A stretch of 35,754 bases of DNA, taken from the NCBI GenBank assembly GCA_021108315.1, contig JAIORE010000207.1:1-35754 (forward strand), given 5' to 3'. Source of the DNA: Candidatus Cloacimonadota bacterium. GTDB lineage: Bacteria; Cloacimonadota; Cloacimonadia; Cloacimonadales; TCS61. The notes under the pieces were generated by a model. The model was not told the DNA's origin. It made no database searches and saw only the letters and a list, made by a program, of their open reading frames with translations. The translations under genes were made by a program, and so were the position numbers. Of this stretch, positions 1-8,700 are shown in pieces (positions within the stretch are counted from its first letter, which is position 1; each line of letters begins with the position of its first letter).

Positions 1-81
1 TTGTAAGAAAAACTATAAAGAATGATTAATAGTGAGAGTGCAGTTGAACAGTCTCATATCATCTTCTCTTCATCCGTTATT

Positions 82-100
82 ATCCGCGAAAATCAGTGGC
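82..100. repeat. Short dispersed repeat, ATCCGCG...CAGTGGC type
   Basis: The stretch reads ATCCGCGAAAATCAGTGGC and lies 18 bases beyond the stop of the FAD-dehydrogenase gene. From general knowledge, strings of this type (ATCCGCGNNNATCAGTGGC) recur between genes in many environmental bacterial genomes. Only one copy is visible here, so the repeat status rests on recognition rather than on a second copy in the window. Confidence 0.4.
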
Positions 101-117
101 AATTTTTCTATTCAATA

Positions 118-1386
118 TCAAAGTCCTGTCGTAGCAATCTTTTTCAACATTTTCTCCGCCAAAAGCCAACCATGTGCTGTTGCATAAATAATTGATCTTG
201 TAGCTCCGGAACAATCACCGATAAACTTAAGATCGTCAAAAATCATATTATTCAATCTATTTGAATAGAATTTTATTTCAGGAGCATAAACCAAATTGTC
301 CGAGTTTGCAATTCCGGGAATCACTTGTTCCAATTGCTCCACAAAATCAACGATACTTTCGATAATTCTGCGTGGATAAGCCAGGTTAATATCTCCCAAA
401 ATATATTTATTCTCGTTCAAAGTAGGTTCAACCCGATAAATATGCTTAGTCCTTTTTGAATTCTTGAAATTTTGGTAAGTTTGCAATATCACTTTATTTT
501 TGCCAGCGAGAATATTCGTCAATTTTGCAATATGAGAACCGTATCCGATAGGATCGTTAAAAGGTTCTGTAAGGCTAACTGTAGTGAGAATAGCGAGATT
601 TGTATTTTTACTCTTTCCCTTCAATTTTGAATGACCATTTACAGTGCTGAATTCACCATAATTTTCCGTAACTACATAACCGGATGGGTTATTACAAAAA
701 GTTCGAACCATATAACCGGTTTTACTTTTGTAACGAATTTTAAATTCATACATCTCTTTATTGAGTTCTTCTACAATATGATCGGGAAGTTCAAAACGGA
801 TACCAATGTCCACTTTTGTGTTATTCATAATGAGTTGTGGATATTTATCAATTATTTTTTTTACTAATTTATGACCGCTTCTACCAACTCCTACAACTAC
901 TTTGTCAAATTCAAATTCATTATTAAGAATTACTTTCCCATTTTTTCGCTCAATAGTTGTAATATTTTTGTTAAAGTTAAAATTGACATTTGGGAACTTT
1001 TTAAAATCCTCAAAAATACTATAAAGAACCTGCTTCAATTGATCTGTGCCGATGTGATAAAAATCCGCTAATACAGGTTGGAATCCCTTTTCATAAAATT
1101 GCTTATATTGTTCGATATTTCCAAAAGATTTACCCGTTTCATATTTTGGTTCACTAAGATGGGAAAGGTAATATTTTACTAATTTCTTTTGAATTTCAAG
1201 ATCAATATCAATATTTCCACCCATTTCATTTGAAATAAACAATTTTCCATCGGCTCTTATTCCGGAAATACTTGAAGAATATATATCTTTACTTTTTTCA
1301 AAAATGTGGATTTCGTCTTTACTATTTTTATATTGTTGGATAAAGCCTATGGCTGCTGCTCCAAAACCGATTAATACAATTTTCAT
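118..1386 (-). CDS. FAD-dependent dehydrogenase (COG2509-like)
   Basis: A 422-residue flavoprotein-type oxidoreductase. The N-terminus shows a Rossmann dinucleotide-binding fingerprint: GFGAAAIG at residues 7-14 after a hydrophobic strand, with an acidic residue (E30) ending the second strand. A SGIRADGKL...GG segment near residues 41-57 and a C-terminal GDCSGATRSIIYATAHG motif match the pattern of uncharacterised FAD-dependent dehydrogenases of COG2509, where the C-terminal motif contacts FAD. A second glycine motif, VVVGVGRSG, lies near residue 165. The substrate is unknown and no membrane segment is seen, so it is probably cytoplasmic. The start is supported by AGGAG six bases before ATG. 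It is separated from the TPR/transglycosylase operon by more than 300 bases of non-coding DNA and is likely monocistronic. Family assignment is fairly sure; the reaction is not known. Confidence 0.85.
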   Translation of the reverse strand: MKIVLIGFGAAAIGFIQQYKNSKDEIHIFEKSKDIYSSSISGIRADGKLFISNEMGGNIDIDLEIQKKLVKYYLSHLSEPKYETGKSFGNIEQYKQFYEKGFQPVLADFYHIGTDQLKQVLYSIFEDFKKFPNVNFNFNKNITTIERKNGKVILNNEFEFDKVVVGVGRSGHKLVKKIIDKYPQLIMNNTKVDIGIRFELPDHIVEELNKEMYEFKIRYKSKTGYMVRTFCNNPSGYVVTENYGEFSTVNGHSKLKGKSKNTNLAILTTVSLTEPFNDPIGYGSHIAKLTNILAGKNKVILQTYQNFKNSKRTKHIYRVEPTLNENKYILGDINLAYPRRIIESIVDFVEQLEQVIPGIANSDNLVYAPEIKFYSNRLNNMIFDDLKFIGDCSGATRSIIYATAHGWLLAEKMLKKIATTGL

Positions 1387-1703
1387 GTTTTCTCCTAATA
1401 TAAGAATTTACCGCAAAGACGCTAAGAACGGAAAGAATTAAGAAATTGAAGATTTAATATTGGTCTATGTGCTCCCAATTTTCTTTTATGTAAAAAATAA
1501 ACTACTAATTCACTAATAAGAAGATAAAAAATGCATAGAAAATAGTTATTAGTTTTTTACAATGTATGATTTCTTCACAAGAAATTCTCTCAATACTTTT
1601 ACAATTTATGACAATTTATCAATATGATTCTTCCGTATTCTGTATAAAACATCTTTTTCTTTATTCGTGCATTCGTGGCTAAGTTATTCACACTATCTTT
1701 GCT
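1387..1703. other. Intergenic region with dispersed repeats
   Basis: No convincing gene was found here. It carries a 26-base copy of the GCAAAGACGC repeat family at 1410-1435, directly upstream of the FAD-dehydrogenase ribosome binding site. It also carries a short TTCGTGCATTCGTGGC string (about 1664-1679), a commonly seen dispersed motif. The rest is A+T-rich and includes the likely promoter region of the dehydrogenase gene, which I cannot place precisely. Confidence 0.5.
1410..1435 (+). repeat. GCAAAGACGC-family dispersed repeat (intergenic copy 1)
   Basis: The sequence begins ACCGCAAAGACGCTAAGAAC and ends GGAAAG. The same 26-27 base element is present at 3250-3275 (minus strand) and inside two coding regions at 21857-21883 and 24237-24263 (minus strand). 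The internal period is about nine bases (GCAAAGACGCNAAGAACG). Function is unknown. Confidence 0.75.
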
Positions 1704-1793
1704 TCAAGATTTTTTTACTTTGTTTTCAGTCAGATATAATTCTCTGGCAATTTCCGGTATATCCCAATTATTTTCCAGTAATAATTTTTTCAT
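1704..1793 (-). CDS. 29-residue Fis-type HTH-like micro-ORF, coupled to transglycosylase
   Basis: This short reading frame starts with an ATG that overlaps the TGA stop of the transglycosylase gene (ATGA, 1790-1793) and ends with TGA at 1704-1706. The peptide begins MKKLLLENNWDIPEIAREL and ends LTENKVKKS. It resembles the Fis/HTH_8 helix-turn-helix found at the C-terminus of sigma-54 activators: compare ATNFHQNKAAEILGIPRITL in the activator at 30743-32806. There is no separate ribosome binding site, so expression would depend on coupling. In-frame stops lie directly upstream, so it is not simply the tail of the neighbouring frame. It may be a real micro-protein, or the relic of a larger regulator whose other domains were lost. 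Whether it is expressed is uncertain. Confidence 0.4.
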   Translation of the reverse strand: MKKLLLENNWDIPEIARELYLTENKVKKS

Positions 1794-2275
1794 TTTTTAT
1801 CTAAGATTTTATTGATATAAGAATAAGTCTCGGAAATATCTTTAAACATATTTTTATAATTTTTTTCTGAAACGATTTTCATCTTCCCTATTCTTTTGCT
1901 CACATTCGTTTCACCCCAATTGTAAGCAGCCAGTGCCAGACTCCAATTATTATTGTATTTTTTTAGCAGATACCTCATATATTTTCCAGATATATATAAA
2001 TTTGTTGGTGGAAACCAGAGCATTATTTTTGGTAAATGCGGTTGAATATATTTTGCTGTAGCTCCTTGAACCTGTCCCAATCCAATTGCCTTTTTGGGAG
2101 ATAAGGCAAAGCAACGAAACGAACTTTCCCTTTCAATAACATTATAATAATTTTCTACATCCAATCTGAAAGATAGAGCAGTAATAATTGTAAAAAATCG
2201 TGCCGAGATGGGATTGAATATTATTATAATCAAAATTAATAGAAAAAAAGTAAATTTTATATATTTTTTGTTCAT
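1790..2275 (-). CDS. Small membrane-anchored lytic transglycosylase (SLT domain)
   Basis: A 161-residue protein with a hydrophobic N-terminal segment (residues 8-24) that is an anchor or signal, followed by a compact Slt70-type lysozyme-like domain. The catalytic glutamate is E50 in the RESSF motif. The following GLGQV (65-69, usually GLMQ) and AAYNWG (116-121) motifs are the other two hallmarks of the family. Such enzymes cleave the MurNAc-GlcNAc bond of peptidoglycan with 1,6-anhydro formation, acting in the periplasm. At 161 residues it is near the minimum for a working domain. The start overlaps the stop of the upstream TPR gene by four bases, so the two are translationally coupled. The domain is well supported; the physiological role (growth, envelope machinery assembly) is not indicated. 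Confidence 0.87.
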   Translation of the reverse strand: MNKKYIKFTFFLLILIIIIFNPISARFFTIITALSFRLDVENYYNVIERESSFRCFALSPKKAIGLGQVQGATAKYIQPHLPKIMLWFPPTNLYISGKYMRYLLKKYNNNWSLALAAYNWGETNVSKRIGKMKIVSEKNYKNMFKDISETYSYINKILDKK

Positions 2276-2910
2276 TTTTTTAATTTCTTTTTCACAAGAA
2301 CCATATTCTTTATTATTCTGATATTTTCTTTATCAAGTTTGAAAGCACTTTCTAGATAATTATAAGCTTTGGCGTAATCTTTTTTCATAATATATAAAGA
2401 AGCAATGTTATTCAAAAGGATAGGATTTTTATCATTGTATTCATAGGCTTCGAGAAGAATTTTTAATGCTTTTTCATCATGTTTTTTGTTCAATTCTTCG
2501 CGAGCTGAATTGAATAATTCTCGGGAACGAACATATTTTTCTCGCTGAATCACATCTTCGGAAATTTGTTCATAAAATTGATACTTTTTATTCTTAGGAT
2601 TATTTTCAGATAGAGAGCGAAAAATGGGAATTGCTTCCTGCCATTTTCGTTGTAACATTAAACAATCTGCATAAGAGAGCATATTGAGTTCATTTTCAGG
2701 ATAATTTTCATAAATTTTTTGAAAATATGATTCTGCTTCCGAAAATCTGTTTAGACTTAGAAGAGAAATAGCGAGATTAAATATGTTTTCTGTAGAATTA
2801 TCCAGTAAAATCACTTTTTGAAAAATGTCGTATGCTTTTTGGATTTTTCCTTTAACAAGTAGTTTTTGACCTTTGTTTTGTAATTTTTTTGTTCTATATT
2901 TTTCTAACAT
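2272..2910 (-). CDS. Tetratricopeptide repeat protein
   Basis: A 212-residue, lysine- and glutamate-rich helical protein with repeated TPR-like units, for example KIQKAYDIFQKVILLD, RFSEAESYFQKIYENYPEN, KWQEAIPIFRSLSENNPKN and DYAKAYNYLESAFKLDKEN. The canonical W/L/Y-A-F/Y-A-P spacing of about 34 residues is visible. There is no signal peptide or membrane segment, so it is probably a cytoplasmic scaffold. It is the first gene of a coupled operon with the transglycosylase (four-base overlap), which suggests the two act together, perhaps in envelope assembly. The ribosome binding site is weak (AGG about ten bases before ATG). TPR folds bind protein partners; no partner can be named. Confidence 0.85.
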   Translation of the reverse strand: MLEKYRTKKLQNKGQKLLVKGKIQKAYDIFQKVILLDNSTENIFNLAISLLSLNRFSEAESYFQKIYENYPENELNMLSYADCLMLQRKWQEAIPIFRSLSENNPKNKKYQFYEQISEDVIQREKYVRSRELFNSAREELNKKHDEKALKILLEAYEYNDKNPILLNNIASLYIMKKDYAKAYNYLESAFKLDKENIRIIKNMVLVKKKLKK

Positions 2911-3259
2911 AATTTATTACCTATATTCAGTTAAACTGAAATAAAAATCATCGCGGAGAACAGTGGAGTAGAAACAGGTTTCAATATATTCCATGTAAAT
3001 AGTTGTTCTCTTAGATTTCACTCAATTATTCTTTGAAATCATCCTTCTATCTATTCCCATCTTCAAATCGTGCATGCAGTTTTCCCACACCAGTCTTTCC
3101 GAAAAAGTTCATTTCATACATTCACAGGTATCAGGCATATTTGTATTCGACTGGATTGATGAGACCATATTTATTCACCAGCTGACTATACAACGCCTCG
3201 TAAAGTACAGGAGTACTCTGAGAAATATTCAATATTAAATTTCTGTCATCTTTGCGTTC
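2911..3259. other. Intergenic region with repeats and a decayed element
   Basis: No intact gene is visible. On the minus strand, directly after the methyltransferase stop and in the same frame, an open stretch down to 3131 encodes a peptide ending LVNKYGLINPVEYKYA before TGA. I do not recognise it; it reads like the tail of a lost protein. Further along, 3065-3095 (minus strand) resembles the stem, GGGAAAAC and GCACG pattern seen at the 3' ends of some group II introns, but without a clear AGC catalytic triad. A degenerate GAGAACAGTGGAG string lies near 2956. The region looks like the remains of a mobile element. Confidence 0.35.
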
Positions 3260-3275
3260 TTAGAGTCTTTGCGGT
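3250..3275 (-). repeat. GCAAAGACGC-family repeat overlapping the methyltransferase stop
   Basis: The minus strand reads ACCGCAAAGACTCTAAGAAC and continues GCAAAG. The TAA inside the element (3260-3262) is the stop codon of the methyltransferase gene, and the preceding bases encode its final residues PQRL. It is the same family as 1410-1435, 21857-21883 and 24237-24263. Confidence 0.8.
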
Positions 3276-4111
3276 AAATATCTCTTTTCTTTTTTCACTA
3301 CACAACTAAAATGCCGTGTTGCACCGAGTAAGTCTGGAATTTCAGAGGTTTTTTTCAAAAAATCAAACCATTGTAATTTTAAATTGGAATCTTCAGTCAA
3401 TGCTTTCATCTCCATATCGCTTATAAATGAACCAACTCCTTCCAGATTTCTAACCTTTACAATTTCAAATCCACATTCATTCAGCTCTTCAATTGCAGTA
3501 GATGGAAAACATCTGAATTGTTGCATTTTGTAATCTGCTTTTTCCAAAATATATTCACCGGTCGTTAATAATGAATCAACAGAATTTAAGTTTTTTGTAG
3601 CAACGGCATTGTTTTTCAAAACATTGATTAGATTTGCATAAGGACTTATATAAGAGATAATTAGAACTGCATTTAGTTTCATAATCCTCTGACAATTTTC
3701 CAGAACTTTTATTCTTTCGTGTTTTGAAACAAGATGATACATCGGTCCCATCAAAAGGATATTATCGAAAAAATTATCACTTATCCACACAAGATTTGTA
3801 GCAGAATCCTGTTCAATGAATTCAATATTCTTCATTAACTTTTTTTCAATTCTATTTTTGAAATGTTGCAATTCAACTTCCGAAATATCAACAAGACCAA
3901 CTTTACAATTTAGTTTTTTAATCAAATATTCTGAATATCTTCCGGAACCTGAACCAATATCAGCAACTAATGAATTAGGTTCTACATATTTTTTAATCAA
4001 ATCTGTAGTCAATTCAAATTCCGCTTCATTTATCGGATTTTTAGCTAATCGTTCATACTCAATTCCAGCACCATAATCATACATTTTTTCAATTTGCTTT
4101 ATAGTTGTCAT
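3260..4111 (-). CDS. Class I SAM-dependent methyltransferase
   Basis: A 283-residue protein with the Rossmann-like methyltransferase fold. Motif I, VADIGSGSGRYSEYL (about residues 48-62), binds S-adenosylmethionine. The acidic end of strand 2 is VGLVDIS, motif II/III is the IEFIEQDSATN region, and the motif IV area is NFFDNILLMGPMYHL. The layout fits the Methyltransf_11/25 group of small-molecule or unassigned methyltransferases; the substrate cannot be told. It has no signal peptide and is cytoplasmic. The start has GGAG five bases upstream. The last four residues and the stop lie inside a dispersed repeat (3250-3275), so the natural C-terminus may have been replaced. It is flanked by intergenic DNA on both sides and is probably transcribed alone. 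Confidence 0.85.
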   Translation of the reverse strand: MTTIKQIEKMYDYGAGIEYERLAKNPINEAEFELTTDLIKKYVEPNSLVADIGSGSGRYSEYLIKKLNCKVGLVDISEVELQHFKNRIEKKLMKNIEFIEQDSATNLVWISDNFFDNILLMGPMYHLVSKHERIKVLENCQRIMKLNAVLIISYISPYANLINVLKNNAVATKNLNSVDSLLTTGEYILEKADYKMQQFRCFPSTAIEELNECGFEIVKVRNLEGVGSFISDMEMKALTEDSNLKLQWFDFLKKTSEIPDLLGATRHFSCVVKKEKRYLPQRL

Positions 4112-4451
4112 AATTCTCCAACCGGATTTTTTACAGGACGAACAAAAGATTCACTACATAGAACACCCCGATACAGTCATTCTTCCTTACGGGGCAGGCA
4201 GAGAGTACAGAGAAAATTTGAAAATAAAGAATAAGTACTTGAACAAAAGTTTTCAGGTATTTTTTCCTTGCTCAACTAAGAAATAGCTTCCGGAAAATAT
4301 TAGGATCAAGTACTTGGTAAACCGCTGAAATGCTTAAATAAAAAGCTTCAACTCATTAACCGTTTCAACTGTTTCAGAAATTTTTGAATAATGGGACATT
4401 CACCTGATTAGAAACGACGAACTGCATGGCGCACTCACTTCACTATTTGTA
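4112..4451. other. Intergenic region without a gene
   Basis: No gene was found. There is a 10-base inverted pair AAGTACTTGA (4233-4242) and TCAAGTACTT (4306-4315). Its core AAGTACTT is itself palindromic, so the pairing may be incidental. A GAGAGTACAGAGAAAA string near 4201 is a weak match to the CACAGAGAACAC repeat family. The methyltransferase promoter should lie in the left part of this region. Confidence 0.4.
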
Positions 4452-5495
4452 TTATCTCTTTTTCAGGCTTTTATATAATTTTTCAAATCCATAAGCAATA
4501 GGATTTCCGATAAGTTTTGCATGATCTTTCAAAGATACTTTTTTCTCATCAGAAATTGAATTTGGACTAACATAATCTATTGTTTTTCCTAAAACAAAAC
4601 CTATAGGATTTACCGCAATGAGTGCAAAATTTAATGATTTCTCTAAAGCCAACTCTTTTATTGTACTATAAATTCTATCAATTATGTCAGATGTAATATG
4701 TTTTGCAGAAGCTATCACAAATTCGGGATTGGGAAATAAGTCTTTTTCAGATTCAATGTAAGTAAGTTTACAATATTTTTCTGTGATGTAAGATATTCTA
4801 GTCAATAGGGTTGCGTTTACCAATCCATCCGCAATTGAAGCTAATATTTTATCAATGAATGGTATGCTTTTCAAACTCTCAGTCGCAAATTTAGAGAAAA
4901 TTTCTTTTGTAGCATATTCTACTCCTTCTGAACCACCAATAGCCATTGCATAGTAAATTTTCTTCAGAATCCTAAACATATCTCTATTGGAAACTCTGCC
5001 ATTGTAAAGAATAAAGATTGATTTGATATGATTGATACTACCCGAAAGTATAAAAATAGCATCGAGAAATCCATTTTGAGCAATACTAGTGCTATAAAAC
5101 ATTTGAGATACATGTTTTCTTCTGATAAGCTCACATTCTTTTTCTAAATGCTTAACAATTTCATTATATGATTCTGTATTTGCTGGTAAATTATCAGTAT
5201 TTATTCCATTACTTATAAGAAATTTATTCTTTTTAAAACCTTCCAAACGCTTTTTTATCAATTCAATTTCTTTGGTTTTGTCTGTAACAGGTCCATAAGC
5301 TTTTGGAAGTGAAAATAATTTTATTATGGGGATAATAACGAAATATATTAAAAATGCTACCAATATTCCAATGAAAATATAACCAATATATGGGTTAATC
5401 TGTTTGATCATTACATACAGTTCTAGAAATTCTCGAAAAATAATATATAGAACAAATAATGATAGGAAAAAGATAATTTTTTTAATATATTTCAT
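4452..5495 (-). CDS. DUF697 / YcjF-like inner-membrane protein
   Basis: The reading frame is open to an ATG at 5549, but I prefer the ATG at 5495 (MKYIKK...), giving 347 residues. The first 18 codons of the longer version are largely a hairpin repeat (5523-5545), whereas GAGAG sits five bases before the inner ATG. Two membrane helices follow (residues about 5-29 and 36-62). After a charged coiled region comes a DUF697-type domain beginning QNGFLDAIFILSGSINHIKS, with the typical IGGSEG...ATKEIF continuation. DUF697 proteins (relatives of E. coli YcjF) are inner-membrane proteins of unknown biochemical role. The protein ends in a basic tail. It lies between intergenic regions and is likely monocistronic. 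Family membership is moderately sure, from motif pattern only. Confidence 0.75.
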   Translation of the reverse strand: MKYIKKIIFFLSLFVLYIIFREFLELYVMIKQINPYIGYIFIGILVAFLIYFVIIPIIKLFSLPKAYGPVTDKTKEIELIKKRLEGFKKNKFLISNGINTDNLPANTESYNEIVKHLEKECELIRRKHVSQMFYSTSIAQNGFLDAIFILSGSINHIKSIFILYNGRVSNRDMFRILKKIYYAMAIGGSEGVEYATKEIFSKFATESLKSIPFIDKILASIADGLVNATLLTRISYITEKYCKLTYIESEKDLFPNPEFVIASAKHITSDIIDRIYSTIKELALEKSLNFALIAVNPIGFVLGKTIDYVSPNSISDEKKVSLKDHAKLIGNPIAYGFEKLYKSLKKR

Positions 5496-5522
5496 TGCTC
5501 TCAAGGTCTTTTGGCTATACTC

Positions 5523-5545
5523 GTTTCCAAGTTTGTCTTGGAAAC
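5523..5545. repeat. GTTTCCAAG hairpin repeat at a gene start
   Basis: A perfect 9-base stem, GTTTCCAAG (5523-5531) and CTTGGAAAC (5537-5545), encloses the loop TTTGT. It belongs by form to the GTTCC(C/T)AAGC...GCTT(A/G)GGAAC hairpins at 25949-25972 and 30177-30200. Read on the minus strand it encodes most of the apparent extension MCFQDKLGNEY of the DUF697 gene. Confidence 0.65.
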
Positions 5546-5631
5546 ACAATATGGATAATTGGATATTCCATGTAATTTTTTAGCTTTTTTTTATTTTTTG
5601 TTATAAAGTTTCTATAAAGTTTGATGTCAAT

Positions 5632-5664
5632 AAAAAAAGCCACTTTTGATGAAGTGGCTTTTTT
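5632..5664 (-). terminator. Rho-independent terminator after the C25 protease gene
   Basis: A 13-base perfect stem, AAAAAAGCCACTT / AAGTGGCTTTTTT, has a six-base loop and flanking A and T runs. It lies about 130 bases beyond the protease stop codon. The symmetric A/T runs would allow it to work in both directions, but no plus-strand gene uses it. Confidence 0.85.
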
Positions 5665-5790
5665 ATTAGGTCAAATTAAATGTATTTTTTCTTTTAGTGA
5701 TTATGGAGTAAAGTGACAGTGTTACTTTTGTATTAAAACGGTTAATACTCTCCAAAGCTATAAAGGAAAAGTTTCTATGGTCATATGACA

Positions 5791-8700
5791 CTATTTAAGT
5801 AGCATCATTTTTTTAGTTGTCGTTTTATTCTCAGCTTTTAATTGATAGAAATATATTCCTGAAGCAACCGGTTTTTGAAGTTCATTTCTACCATTCCAAG
5901 TTAATCTTATAACTTGTTCAGCTGGAATGAGTTGACCTTCTAGCAAAGAGCAGATTAATTCACCTTTAAGATTATAAATATTCAAATAGACTTTTGATTC
6001 TTCTTTTAAAGCAAAAGCTATTTTTGTATCAGGATTGAATGGATTTGGATAATTATTATATAGACCGTATTCAGTTGGGATTTCCGGTGGAATAGGTTCA
6101 TTATGATTTTCTGGGATTACAATTGAAATCGGATTGTATAACATTGTTTGTCCTGATATATCCACACTTTCGATCCAATACCAATACTCTTGATTTGAAT
6201 CCACTACGAGTTCATCCAAAAATTCATAATCAGTAGGATTAGAAGTTGTTCCTGCTCCCTCAATTGTTTCAGAATTAATGCCCATTGCTTGCCCCAAATT
6301 CTCTGAATTACTTCTATAGATATTCCAATGGGAATTATTTTCTTCGGTTTGTGTAGTCCAATTGAGGAATGGCGTGCTATTTTCATAAATCGCTGTGAAT
6401 GAGCTTAAGGAAACAGGAAGTGGATTATCATCACCCATGATGATCTCTGTTCCACCATCTTTTGAGTTTTGTAAAGTTAGATTAAAAACTACATGCTCTG
6501 TAACTGTATTCCAAGCAGGACTGGGAACATCTTCCCAACTTGAGGAAGCACTATTCCACCACTGCAAATAAGCTGGATTTGCACCAGAATAACCTAAATT
6601 GACATAAGATAAGTCAAATTGAATAGAATTACCTGTAACATTACCTATAACATCAACATCATACGAAATAAGTACATTAGCTTCATTTGGGACACTATGT
6701 TCTTGGGTAGAATCAGTTACTTTGATAAATATTTGAAGAGCAAGAATACCATCAGGATCAATCGAAACATCAGGATCAACAGAATTTCCATGAATATTTG
6801 TTAACGGCATATCTACATCAGCAGAGCCGGAACCTCCTCCATTATCTCCTGATCCGCTGGAACTATTATCATTTACTGTTAATGTGACAGGAATTATTAT
6901 AGTTGATTCATCGGGATCATTAGATGAAATCTCTATGTTTGCATTGTAAGTACCCGCAGAAAGTCCGGTTGTATCAAATGTTAGAGTAAGATTATCAGTT
7001 GAACCTTGACCTAAAGAACCATTATCTTGGTTTATTGAAAGCCAGCTCACTGTATCATAAATCCTGAATACAGCATTGGAAACATCATTTGTACTTGGTG
7101 TTGAAGGATCACTAACTCGAACCAGACATTGTTCGGAAGCAGTTCCTGAAACTGTCCACTCATAAGTTCCATCATTGGATGTAGAACCGATTATATCAGA
7201 CCAATTTGCTCCGTTGTTTGTAGAAAGTTCCAATTTTACATTAGAAAGGACAGCACCGGAGTGATTCCAAGTAATGTTATGTATATTCCCATTTGCTAAA
7301 GCTTCACTTCCATTCGGTGATGTGAGTGTAAGATTTGCTGAAGTTTGTGATAATGTTAATGTTCCACTTATATCATGAGGAATAGAACCATAAACATCAC
7401 CTGAAAGAGTCCAATCCATATTCATATCACCAGAAAAACCGGTATCAACAGAAATATTAACCGTAGCAGTAGCACTTTCCCCACCATGAATATTTCCATA
7501 ACCACCATTATTATCTGACCAAGTAATAGTTGCTCCATTTCCAGAAGCTCCGTTACTCACGAGGTCTCCATCAGTTCCTCCTACGAAATTTGTTGAACTA
7601 TTCACGATTACACCACTTGGAAAATCAAGTGTTGCTTCATCAAGCCATTCAGTATCGGTACTAGCATTGGATATTGATAAATGAAGATCAAAAGTAGCTC
7701 CCGAGTCATATTCTGTTTCAGTGCTTGTAAAAGTAGATCCTGAAATACTTTTACTAGCATCTTCTTCAATAATAATATTATAATTCAGAGTCGAGCCACT
7801 TTGCCCATCATTTGATATTGACAAGGTTCTTTGTTGAGTCTCACTTAAACCAAGACTTTCAGAAAATGATGTTGGATTCACTGTAATATTTGGAACAGCA
7901 TCTAATACTGTAATGCTTGATGTGTAAGGTTTATAATTATGCTTGGAAATAGTTAAAGTAGCAGTAGCTGCATCATTCGTTAAAGCTGGGAATGTTATTG
8001 TGCCCGAACCTCCTGAAAGCGTTGTTTCACCAATAAGTTCACCGTTAAAGACCAGAGTTGCTAAACCATCAGAAGCATTACATCCGCTTATGGAAAGTGA
8101 AGTTGAGCCAACATTGAGGGAACTTGCATGAGAAGCTGTGATCACATTGCTGTTTGGATCTGATGTCCATATCTTCATAGCCGGATCACCAAACCAGTGA
8201 AAAAGTTCATGAGTATATGTATTATCACCCCAAGTTTCGATCATGCGAATTAAACCCTGATTCATAACATCACCCATTGTGAAAATATCTGAAGTTGGTG
8301 AAGAACCCGGAGGATTGGAAACACCACCTGAACCAAAATTCGGAGTTAATCCCGGATCATGCCAGATAGCATCAATCATTCCTGCTGAGAAGCCATCATT
8401 ATAACCACTATAACTATAATAAGAAGCTGCAATTACACCTACTACCCCTCCATTCGATTTTCTTAAGAATTCCTCAGCAAAACAATTATCCAATAGAAAC
8501 TCACCTGTGTGACAATTTATACTAAATAGAACAGGTAATTTTGAGCCATTGGTCAACTGTGCAATATTGCTGGGATAGCCATAAGTATTATTTGATAAAT
8601 ATTGTGGATGAGCCCAACCAATACCACCAGCATAACCATGATCTCGATGAAATACATAAAACTTTCCAGCATTAATTGCAGATGTTATATCGGAATCTCC

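Noticed and set aside
4233..4315. Inverted repeat AAGTACTTGA/TCAAGTACTT as an operator
   Set aside because: The eight-base core is self-complementary, so any two copies look inverted; there is no gene start close enough to support a regulatory role.
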